Part shown: positions 16,670 to 23,542 of the stretch, in pieces
How the letters are laid out: the number at the start of each line of letters is the position of its first letter
Numbering within the stretch: position 1 is the first letter of the stretch
Assembly: GCA_000436535.1 (NCBI GenBank)
Contig: FR886246.1
Location: 1 to 27,144 of the forward strand
Source: Eubacterium sp. CAG:252
GTDB lineage: Bacteria > Bacillota > Clostridia > Lachnospirales > Lachnospiraceae
DNA length: 27,144 bases
Direction: 5' to 3'
Notes under the pieces: generated by a model
Seen by the model: the letters and a program-made list of their open reading frames with translations, nothing else
Databases searched by the model: none
Told to the model about the DNA's origin: nothing
Program-made: the position numbers and the translations under genes

Positions 16670-17131
16670 TCATTCTTCTTCCTGTCTTGGCGATGTTATC
16701 ACATCTATAACCTTTGCAACAAGACTATATAGCTGTTCAAAACACTTATTATACTCTTCAAGCCCCTTGCCATATGGGTCAGGCACTTCCACATCACCCT
16801 CACCAGCCATCTCTCCAAGTGTGAATACATTAATTGCCTTATCAAATGTATCATACATTTTCTGCTTCATCGATGAGTTCATAGTAAGTACCAGCGTATC
16901 TATACTAAAATCTTCATTTGCTATCTGTACTGAAACATTACTTGGCATAATCATGCCGTGCCTTGATGCAACAGCAACAGCCTTTGGATTATACGGCTCC
17001 GGAAACAGCACAACCACGCCCCTTGACTCACATCTCATATCTGGCATAAGATTGGACATAATTGTAGCCGCCATCGGACTTCTGCAAGTATTTCCCATAC
17101 ATACAAATATTACTTTATTAAATCTGTTCAT
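16670..17131 (-). CDS. Low-molecular-weight phosphatase, YwlE-like (probable protein-arginine phosphatase)
   Basis: 153-aa phosphatase of the LMW-PTP fold. The P-loop is VCMGNTCRSPM with nucleophile Cys11, Arg17 and Ser18, and the general acid is Asp118 in DPYG. Thr15 of the P-loop corresponds to Thr11 of Bacillus subtilis YwlE, the residue that favours phosphoarginine over phosphotyrosine; tyrosine phosphatases usually have Ile or Leu there. Together with the ywlC-ywlE-rpiB gene order, this supports dephosphorylation of arginines marked by a McsB-type kinase, which is not in this window. GAGGTG lies 7 nt before the ATG. Confidence 0.9.
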   Translation of the reverse strand: MNRFNKVIFVCMGNTCRSPMAATIMSNLMPDMRCESRGVVVLFPEPYNPKAVAVASRHGMIMPSNVSVQIANEDFSIDTLVLTMNSSMKQKMYDTFDKAINVFTLGEMAGEGDVEVPDPYGKGLEEYNKCFEQLYSLVAKVIDVITSPRQEEE

Positions 17132-17169
17132 AACGATACACCTCTTAATAAGCGCTGCAATCTTGTTGT

Positions 17170-18225
17170 CTATACGTGTATTATAGTATGACCTGCGGCT
17201 TTAATCAATCTGTTCATAACTGCACGTCCTACATTCTCTGTTTCAAAGCTCTCTGAAAATACATAATCTATATGTTCATTATCGAATTCCCTTAATGTTG
17301 CATACAAATGTCTTGCAGCACTCAGCTCATCGCTCTTATGTCCCATAGATATAATAATTCCATCTGTATACAGGTGTTTTGTTTCATCTGTAGTCATAAT
17401 TGCAACCTTGTAGCCCTCATCTATAAGCTTTCTGGTGTTATCGTTAATATAAGAAACAACCTTATCAATATCACCTTCAATTATCTTAAGGTCTGCATCC
17501 GGCGCATAATGCTTATACTTCATACCTGGTGCTTTAGGAACTACTCCTGCCTTCACCCCATCCGTTATGGCAGGGTCTATTCTTACCTCGCCTACAACCT
17601 CTTCAAACATTTCTTTAGTTATAAAGCCCGGACGGAGTATTGTTGGTACATCCTCACTAAGGTCTATGATAGTTGACTCAACGCCTATATCGACTGTATC
17701 ATCTGCTATTATCATATCTATCTTTCCTGAAAGATCCTTTATAACGTGGCTTGCAAGAGTAGGACTTGGCTTACCGGAAGTATTGGCACTTGGTGCCGCT
17801 ATATACACGCCCGAACTTCTTATAAGCTCTGCTGCCACCTTGTGGCTTGGCATTCTTATCGCAACTGTTCCAAGTCCGCCTGTAATCGACTCCGGAACTA
17901 TGTCCGATTTTTTCAATATCATAGTAAGCGGACCCGGCCAGAACTTATCAGCAAGCTTAACCGCCGCCTCCGGCACTTCACTTGCAAGCTTATATACGGC
18001 ATCCATATCTGCTATATGGACTATAAGCGGATTATCGGATGGTCTTCCCTTTGCCGCATATATCTTTGCCGATGCCGCTTCATCAAGTGCATCCGCACCA
18101 AGACCATATACAGTTTCTGTTGGAAATGCAACAAGACCGCCTGCCCTTAATATCTCTCCTGCTTTTTCATATATCTTCTCATCCTCTTTAGGATTACATG
18201 TTATATCTGCAACAATCGTTTCCAC
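17170..18225 (-). CDS. ywlC: L-threonylcarbamoyladenylate synthase (Sua5/YwlC)
   Basis: Makes threonylcarbamoyl-AMP from threonine, bicarbonate and ATP for the t6A modification at tRNA position 37. In 351 aa, the YrdC/TsaC domain (1-~205) has FPTETVYGLGADA, KGRPSDNPLIVHI, PGPLTMIL, APSANTSGKPSPT and the STIIDLS strand; the C-terminal ~140 residues form the extra Sua5 domain, joined by a linker containing PGMKYKHYAP. This is the long Sua5 form rather than the short TsaC form. The start is a GTG at 18225 with AGAGGTG 9 nt upstream. It is 75 nt after cwlD and 38 nt before the ywlE-like gene. Confidence 0.94.
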   Translation of the reverse strand: METIVADITCNPKEDEKIYEKAGEILRAGGLVAFPTETVYGLGADALDEAASAKIYAAKGRPSDNPLIVHIADMDAVYKLASEVPEAAVKLADKFWPGPLTMILKKSDIVPESITGGLGTVAIRMPSHKVAAELIRSSGVYIAAPSANTSGKPSPTLASHVIKDLSGKIDMIIADDTVDIGVESTIIDLSEDVPTILRPGFITKEMFEEVVGEVRIDPAITDGVKAGVVPKAPGMKYKHYAPDADLKIIEGDIDKVVSYINDNTRKLIDEGYKVAIMTTDETKHLYTDGIIISMGHKSDELSAARHLYATLREFDNEHIDYVFSESFETENVGRAVMNRLIKAAGHTIIHV

Positions 18226-18300
18226 TGTTACTTACACCTCTTTTATATTTATCTTAATGCTGTCTATATCTGTATAATACTTAATATACCCGTACAAATA

Positions 18301-19035
18301 TCAGCTATCTGTCAGATACTCCATAATGCCGCAGTATATTCCATACGCAACCTTCTGCTGATATGCCTCACTGTTAAGCCTTCCAGCTTCATCCGGATTA
18401 GACAGAAAACCACACTCAACTATAACTGTTGGCACATTTGTGTGAAGAAGCATATAATATGTTGAGTCAGCCTTCTCAACACGCTTATTCGTTGAGTCAA
18501 CTTCCTTTAACATATTCTTCTGTATAGCTGCCGCCAGTTTTTTCCCTTCATCCGATGCCTTATAGTAAAATACCTGCGCACCCTTAGACTCTGCTGATAC
18601 ATAGCTGTTCTGATGTATGCTTACAGCCGCATTGACATTACCCTCGTTAATTATGCTTACACGCTTTTTCATATCAACAGCCTTTTTATTCGTGTCACTT
18701 TCGTCATACAGGCCATTATCATCTGACCTTGTCATTATAACAGTTATACCAGACTGTTCAAGTAGAATTTTAAGTTTCTTTGCTATGGCAAGATTAACAT
18801 TCTTCTCATATATCCCGCCAACACCTATCTTTCCCGGGTCTATTCCCCCGTGTCCACTGTCTATGGCTACTGTCTTGTCTGATATATTAACCTCTTCAAC
18901 TTCGCTGGCAGTTTCCTGACCCTTTATTATGCTTTTATTATCACTACTGCTGTATAATATATATGCACCAGCTACTAATGCAAATATGAGCAAAGACCCC
19001 GCAAGTATCTTTAATCTGAAACGCATATCCACCAC
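18301..19035 (-). CDS. N-acetylmuramoyl-L-alanine amidase, CwlD-like
   Basis: Amidase_3 zinc hydrolase of 244 aa that cuts between muramic acid and L-alanine. It has an N-terminal membrane anchor or signal segment (~9-28), then the catalytic domain with zinc ligands His62 (DSGHGGIDPGK), Glu77 (IYEKNVNLA) and His141 (SIHQNS), and catalytic Glu207 (VECGFLSNPDEA). Size and lack of extra binding domains fit CwlD, which starts muramic-lactam formation in the spore cortex; a vegetative amidase remains possible. The start is uncertain: GTG at 19035 or ATG at 19026, neither with an ideal ribosome binding site. It is 45 nt after the GH18 gene. Confidence 0.88.
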   Translation of the reverse strand: MVDMRFRLKILAGSLLIFALVAGAYILYSSSDNKSIIKGQETASEVEEVNISDKTVAIDSGHGGIDPGKIGVGGIYEKNVNLAIAKKLKILLEQSGITVIMTRSDDNGLYDESDTNKKAVDMKKRVSIINEGNVNAAVSIHQNSYVSAESKGAQVFYYKASDEGKKLAAAIQKNMLKEVDSTNKRVEKADSTYYMLLHTNVPTVIVECGFLSNPDEAGRLNSEAYQQKVAYGIYCGIMEYLTDS

Positions 19036-19080
19036 ATACCTTTTTTACTTAAAGTGTATGCCAGTCTACATTAATTATTC

Positions 19081-20772
19081 CTATCTGATATAGCTGCTTA
19101 TGACACTCCATACTGATGACTTCTCAAGTCCAAGCTTCCATGCAGCAATACCGGCAACATCATATTCTGATATAACCTTAAGCTTTTCTTCAACTGACTT
19201 ATCTTCCTCAAACCATGTCTTTTTAGTCACACCATTCTTCTCATAGGAGCTGACATACTGTCCTGCCTCCTCATTCCATGGTGCTGTCTGACCGTCCGCA
19301 TTAAGCTCATTTATGGCATCCTGCATACCGACAGCTCGGCTTGTTGTAGTAGAACCTGACACACTCCATATCCTTGTATAGAAAGGGATTCCCACTATAA
19401 CCTGATTAGATGGAACAAGTGCAACTGTATCACTTACAGCCTCCCTCACAAAAGGCAGTGAAGCAACTGAGCCTGCCTCTGAGCCAGCATAATGTTCATC
19501 ATATGCCATCACTATGACATAATCCACATATGAAGACTGTTCCTTAAGATTATAGAACTTATTATAGTTTTCAGGTTTATAATTATCTGTCGATAATATT
19601 ATATTGTTCTTATGACATTCAACCGCAAGCTCTCTTACAAACTGTAAAAAGTCCTTCGCATAATCCTTTTTGACATTCTCAAAATCCAGATTAATTCCGT
19701 CATATCCATAAGCTGTGGCATCCTTTATAAGTGTTCCTATAAGTGTCCTTCTTGCACTCTTTGAAGAAAACAGTGCCGCATAGTCTATATCCTTATCAAA
19801 GTCATTAATAAGAGGCCATACCTTTATTCCCCTCGCATGCATATCGCTCACCCACGAAGCCTGTGCATAGCTTGAAGCACTTCCAGATGCGGATGCAATG
19901 CTGTACCATGTTGGCGATATTACATTTACGGAAGATGAGCTTACCATAGCTGCCGCAGTGCTGTTTCCAGATGTTCCTCCTACCTGAAACCAGCCAAGCC
20001 TTACAGCACAATCAGACATAACCCTTGTATATTCTTCCACATAGGTATCCTCTGGCACATACATATAATTCTCATTAACCTCACTGCTCTTCACATAACC
20101 TGTATATCCGGTCTGTGTTGTAACCTTTATCCAGTCGTCAAGGTCATCCTCATAATAAAGCCTGCTGCCTTTTTCTATCTTTTCAAGAATATCGCTTTTT
20201 ATACCACCACGGTATCTTACATATATATCTTTCTTTGCATCAACAACCTTTTCCTCACCATCTATGCTGTTTATACATATTCTTGCCGGCTCCTCACCAT
20301 ATGCATAAGTACAGTTAGTATACTGTGCCACATAATCCCATGCTATGTATGTGCTGCCGTTTACAGCCACAGTCACCGGATAGTTTGTATTATATTCGTT
20401 ATTATCACTATCTGTATAAATGTTCTTTCCCGGCTCATATGTATATGTTTTCTTATCATCTGTATAAAGAATGGCATTACTCTCGCCATCCTCATAAAAT
20501 CTTATATTGATATTGTCTGCTATAAAGTCCGCAGGAAGATACCAGATATCATCCACACTGACACCTGTATCCTGATACTTTGTTCCATTGATTATAACAA
20601 GAGCACTATCCGATGCCTTATCTGCATCAAAGTACTCATATCCGCTCATCCACTGCTTAGATGGCGCATACCTTTTCATAAACACTGCTCCTGCCACAAT
20701 CACAACAAGAATTACCGCTGCTGCCACACCCAGTAATCCAAGCTTAGACTTTCCTTTATCCTTACTATTCAT
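19081..20772 (-). CDS. Membrane-anchored GH18 glycosidase with stalk and SH3 domains
   Basis: 563-aa probable wall-active glycosidase. Order of parts: a basic tail and membrane anchor (~10-32); a copper-amine-oxidase-N-like stalk domain (~55-170; VIINGTKYQDTGVSVDDIWYLP, YPVTVAVNGSTYIAWDYVAQY); an SH3b-like domain (~183-232; WIKVTTQTGYTGYVKSSEV); and a GH18 barrel (~250-560) with the catalytic DGINLDFE motif (Asp358, Asp363, Glu365) and VIVMAYDEHY. The DGxNxDFE form is seen in spore-cortex and germination enzymes of the SleL/YaaH type, which agrees with the neighbouring cwlD-like gene. Chitin cleavage is less likely. TGGAGA lies 7 nt before the ATG. Confidence 0.9.
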   Translation of the reverse strand: MNSKDKGKSKLGLLGVAAAVILVVIVAGAVFMKRYAPSKQWMSGYEYFDADKASDSALVIINGTKYQDTGVSVDDIWYLPADFIADNINIRFYEDGESNAILYTDDKKTYTYEPGKNIYTDSDNNEYNTNYPVTVAVNGSTYIAWDYVAQYTNCTYAYGEEPARICINSIDGEEKVVDAKKDIYVRYRGGIKSDILEKIEKGSRLYYEDDLDDWIKVTTQTGYTGYVKSSEVNENYMYVPEDTYVEEYTRVMSDCAVRLGWFQVGGTSGNSTAAAMVSSSSVNVISPTWYSIASASGSASSYAQASWVSDMHARGIKVWPLINDFDKDIDYAALFSSKSARRTLIGTLIKDATAYGYDGINLDFENVKKDYAKDFLQFVRELAVECHKNNIILSTDNYKPENYNKFYNLKEQSSYVDYVIVMAYDEHYAGSEAGSVASLPFVREAVSDTVALVPSNQVIVGIPFYTRIWSVSGSTTTSRAVGMQDAINELNADGQTAPWNEEAGQYVSSYEKNGVTKKTWFEEDKSVEEKLKVISEYDVAGIAAWKLGLEKSSVWSVISSYIR

Positions 20773-21005
20773 ACATCAGTCTCCATTCGTTTTTACTTAA
20801 CTCATATCTTAACATAAAACTTTTTATTTGACATTAAAAATATGATGCGGACGTTAAATCCCAAAGTATGATGTCCGTGGACTGCTTCGCGCCCTGCACT
20901 ATCACAATCCACTGCGACATCAATGTAAGCGAAGGAACCCGCTTTTCGTGATATTATAATCCTGTAACCTGTAAGCCTGACATAGTAATAAGCCTTTACT
21001 ACATG
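20773..21005. other. Intergenic region with a GC-richer, dyad-containing patch
   Basis: 233 nt between the P-loop gene and the GH18 gene. The part at about 20841-20950 is clearly richer in G+C than the flanks and contains inverted pairs (CTTCGC at 20885-20890 with GCGAAG at 20929-20934; GCGGAC near 20847 with GTCCGT near 20873). Short ORFs of 27-28 codons run through it on both strands but lack ribosome binding sites. Only a weak minus-strand promoter candidate is visible at ~20810-20840, and no clear terminator. Confidence 0.4.
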
Positions 21006-21818
21006 CTACATTATATCCAGAAGCTCCATAAGGCTTCTTAAGTTTTTGGAACTTATCGTAAATGGATTTCTCTCAAACGGCATAGCAACAATGCTTACAC
21101 CATATTTTTCTATAGTTTCTGCTGCCGGACTTTCACACATTGTCAGTGTCACCATTTTCAGTCCTCTTACATCAAGAAAGCGTCTTACCCTTTCTAACTT
21201 CTTCTCACATTCCTTTGACTTCCATGGAAGCATTGAGCCAGCCAACAGCTTAACATCACATCCTGACAGCCTTGATACAGTCCTTGCAAATGTATCCTCA
21301 GCACTGTTAAGGCTTATATCCTGTATAATCACATCATATCTCTGCCTTAATATGCCTGTGTAGTCATCATACATCCCACAGTAATAATCAATGCCATTCA
21401 CGCTGTATGCATGCCTGCTGCCTATTCCCTTATGATGTATTGCCCTTGCCTGTGACATCTGTCTTAGCATAAAACTATATGTTTTCTCATCGCCGATAAC
21501 TGCAGTTTTTTTCTTTAACACTCTGCCCATAAATGCGGCGAGCATTATACACATCTGCGTTGTACCGGCACCTTCGCACAATCCGGCAACACCTATCATC
21601 TTTATTGCTGTCACTCTGGCTGAAGTATGATATTCTTTATATATCTCACGTCCTGCACGTCTGCTGTTTTTATCACAGATATTAAGTCTTATATGGCTTT
21701 TAATCCTGTTTACCCTGCTGTTCTTTGTAAGCCCATTTTTCATTTCCAATTCCGATACCCCTGATAAACCTCTGAAAGTTTTTAAGTACTTTTTTCCGGA
21801 TACCACACATTTTTTCAT
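21006..21818 (-). CDS. Degenerate P-loop (MinD/CpaE-like) protein paired with the kinase
   Basis: About 270 aa, function unknown. After a basic N-terminal ~65 residues comes a Rossmann-type P-loop domain: GVAGLCEGAGTTQMCIMLAAFM aligns with the deviant Walker A of MinD/ParA proteins, but the invariant lysine of GKT/S is Thr. Further strands match the domain at the end of the upstream kinase: KTAVIGD, YDVIIQDI, CDVKLLAGSMLPWKSKECEKK and IVAMPFERNPFTI. The start is uncertain: ATG at 21818 (AGGTG about 10 nt upstream), a GTG at 21827, or an ATG at 21743. With either of the first two it overlaps the kinase gene by about 120 nt in another frame. No pilus or secretion genes are nearby to indicate a role. 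Confidence 0.7.
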   Translation of the reverse strand: MKKCVVSGKKYLKTFRGLSGVSELEMKNGLTKNSRVNRIKSHIRLNICDKNSRRAGREIYKEYHTSARVTAIKMIGVAGLCEGAGTTQMCIMLAAFMGRVLKKKTAVIGDEKTYSFMLRQMSQARAIHHKGIGSRHAYSVNGIDYYCGMYDDYTGILRQRYDVIIQDISLNSAEDTFARTVSRLSGCDVKLLAGSMLPWKSKECEKKLERVRRFLDVRGLKMVTLTMCESPAAETIEKYGVSIVAMPFERNPFTISSKNLRSLMELLDIM

Positions 21819-23319
21819 ATAATACACTGCACCTTTCCTTTAATGTGTCCGTTATTATACATTCCCATATCTGCGGCATATTATCCTCTATAAAGTCCTT
21901 CATTACTGAAACTAATTCGTTATTGTGTTCACTCCAGCCATATACACATGGCATCCTGTAACATATTCTTTCTCCTGCTATATAATTAACATAACCATAA
22001 AACTGCTGTTCACTTAACAGATTAAGCATAAGCCGTGTGTGCTGTACAGTACTGTCAATGATGCTGCACTCATTGGCAGTCCCATACTTTCCACCCGCAA
22101 CCATAATATCAATAATATCATAATCATTCTGGATAAAGCTGCATATAATATCATCATAGCTGACACGCTCTGCATTGTATACACCCTCATCCACTATCAT
22201 AACATTAAAATTCATACTATCAAAATTGCCGTCATTATTCTGCTTATAATTTACATTATCTGTATCATCGCTGCCATACATCTTATAGCTTACATTATCT
22301 GCCGCAAACCACACACCCTTATAGTAAAGCAGTCCATTATCATAAAGCTTTCCGTTAAGCATAACTTCAAGTATATCGCTGTTTCCTGACTGCTCATATA
22401 ATATGCATTTTATGCCATATTCTGCCAGCATATATGCCATACTAAGAGCTGTGTGTGTAACACCTATGCCTCTTTTAGTTCCAGATATTTTAATAACATA
22501 AGAGTGCCTGTAACTGTCTGATTGTTTTTGTTTATTTGCTTTTAGTGCCGCCCATCCTGCGGCTCTTTCTAACTCCCTGCGCACAGCCGTTATATTTTTA
22601 TATCTTGACTGTGGCTTATGCCGGGTACATTTTCTTATAATTGGGTATAATTTATTATGACGGATAGCACTTAAGTCACCTGTATTCTGGCATACATTAT
22701 GCCCACTATTATCATTTTTTCTGACTGCTGCTTCCACCATAAACATAAGAATCATTCCCACACTATATATATCCGCACTGCGTGTAAGCTGTCTGTTATC
22801 ATACTGCTCCGGTGCTGCATATCCGGGACTTAACATACTTAGCTGCTGGCTTTCATCACCATACAGTGCATTGCCGAAGTCAATAAGCTTAACATTATTA
22901 TTCTCATCTATTATGATATTATCAGGCTTTATATCCAGATGAATAATTCCATCCTGATAGTTATGCAGATACTCCAATATGTTACACAACTTAACTCCTA
23001 TATCACATATCTGGTTTAACTTTAAAGATTTCTCATCATAAATGTAATTCCGCAAAGATTTACCAGATATATATTCTTCTATAATGCAAATACTTATATC
23101 ATCTTCATATATGTCATAAATAATCGGTATGTGGGGATGCTTAAGATTCTTAATTAGACTGGCTTCTTTAAGGATATGGCCGCTATCCTTCAAAGCCCTG
23201 CTGATAACCTTGGCAACACGTAATACATCTAACTTCGTGTGCCTTACCAGATAAACACTGGAATAACTGGTTCTTCCCAGTTCCTTTACTACTTCATACT
23301 TTTCGTTAAACTCTTGCTC
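21700..23319 (-). CDS. Hanks-type Ser/Thr kinase fused to a degenerate MinD/CpaE-like domain; start unresolved
   Basis: The open frame runs 539 codons from 23319. Kinase lobe: glycine loop LGRTSYSSVYLV (~14-25), VAK with Lys37, alpha-C Glu, catalytic loop HLDIKPDN (Asp129, Asn134), DFG Asp147 and the APE segment GYAAPEQY. All catalytic residues are present, so it should be active, although the glycine loop is loose. From ~275 on there is a P-loop-like domain (ISGTKRGIGVTHTALSMAYML) with the invariant lysine replaced by Val. No transmembrane helix or PASTA repeat is present, so it is probably cytoplasmic. The first canonical start, a TTG at 23193, would delete the glycine loop and Lys37. Upstream there is a perfect GGAGGTGA (23320-23327) but no ATG, GTG or TTG in this frame. 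Frameshift, unusual start or sequence error are all possible. Confidence 0.75.
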   Translation of the reverse strand, partial: EQEFNEKYEVVKELGRTSYSSVYLVRHTKLDVLRVAKVISRALKDSGHILKEASLIKNLKHPHIPIIYDIYEDDISICIIEEYISGKSLRNYIYDEKSLKLNQICDIGVKLCNILEYLHNYQDGIIHLDIKPDNIIIDENNNVKLIDFGNALYGDESQQLSMLSPGYAAPEQYDNRQLTRSADIYSVGMILMFMVEAAVRKNDNSGHNVCQNTGDLSAIRHNKLYPIIRKCTRHKPQSRYKNITAVRRELERAAGWAALKANKQKQSDSYRHSYVIKISGTKRGIGVTHTALSMAYMLAEYGIKCILYEQSGNSDILEVMLNGKLYDNGLLYYKGVWFAADNVSYKMYGSDDTDNVNYKQNNDGNFDSMNFNVMIVDEGVYNAERVSYDDIICSFIQNDYDIIDIMVAGGKYGTANECSIIDSTVQHTRLMLNLLSEQQFYGYVNYIAGERICYRMPCVYGWSEHNNELVSVMKDFIEDNMPQIWECIITDTLKERCSVLYEKMCGIRKKVLKNFQRFIRGIGIGNEKWAYKEQQGKQD

Positions 23320-23327
23320 TCACCTCC
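23320..23327 (-). promoter_or_regulatory. Strong ribosome binding site upstream of the kinase frame
   Basis: GGAGGTGA on the minus strand. The kinase frame begins directly after its TGA, yet no canonical start codon lies within 5-12 nt. A GTG overlapping this site (23321-23323) opens a five-codon frame ending in TAA, and a +1 shift on GTT-TAA-C would enter the kinase frame. Confidence 0.5.
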
Positions 23328-23463
23328 AGTTAATCAGTTAGTTATATTCACTCTGCTTATTTTATAACATATAATAAATATATTATCAATATCAAATTTT
23401 ATATTTTTTGTCAAAAATTGATAAATTTTACATATTTTTTATTTTAAGTATGTCTTTGTCTTC

Positions 23464-23492
23464 TTTACATATCTATGAAAAATGAGTATTAT
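23464..23492 (+). promoter_or_regulatory. Predicted sigma-A promoter of mecA
   Basis: -35 TTTACA (23464-23469, 5/6), 17-nt spacer, -10 TATTAT (23487-23492, 5/6). The start of transcription would be near 23499, about 44 nt before the mecA ATG. Confidence 0.65.
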
Positions 23493-23542
23493 ATTTCCAT
23501 AGATATGAATTTACTATGCATTTCGCAGGAAAGGAGATTGTT

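Noticed and set aside
16356..17186. Plus-strand open frame of 276 codons
   Set aside because: Runs antisense across rpiB and the YwlE-like gene, both firmly identified; composition is that of an antisense shadow.
17567..18277. Plus-strand open frame of 236 codons
   Set aside because: Antisense to the Sua5 gene; hydrophobic low-complexity translation is a by-product of the real gene's codon use.
20821..21005. tRNA or riboswitch in the spacer before the GH18 gene
   Set aside because: GGTTCC-like and dyad fragments are present, but no cloverleaf or known riboswitch core could be built.
23380..23420. TTGACA on the minus strand upstream of the kinase as a promoter
   Set aside because: The -35 is perfect, but the best -10-like hexamer (GATAAT) lies 21 nt away and those at 17-18 nt match poorly; AT-rich sequence gives many false hits.
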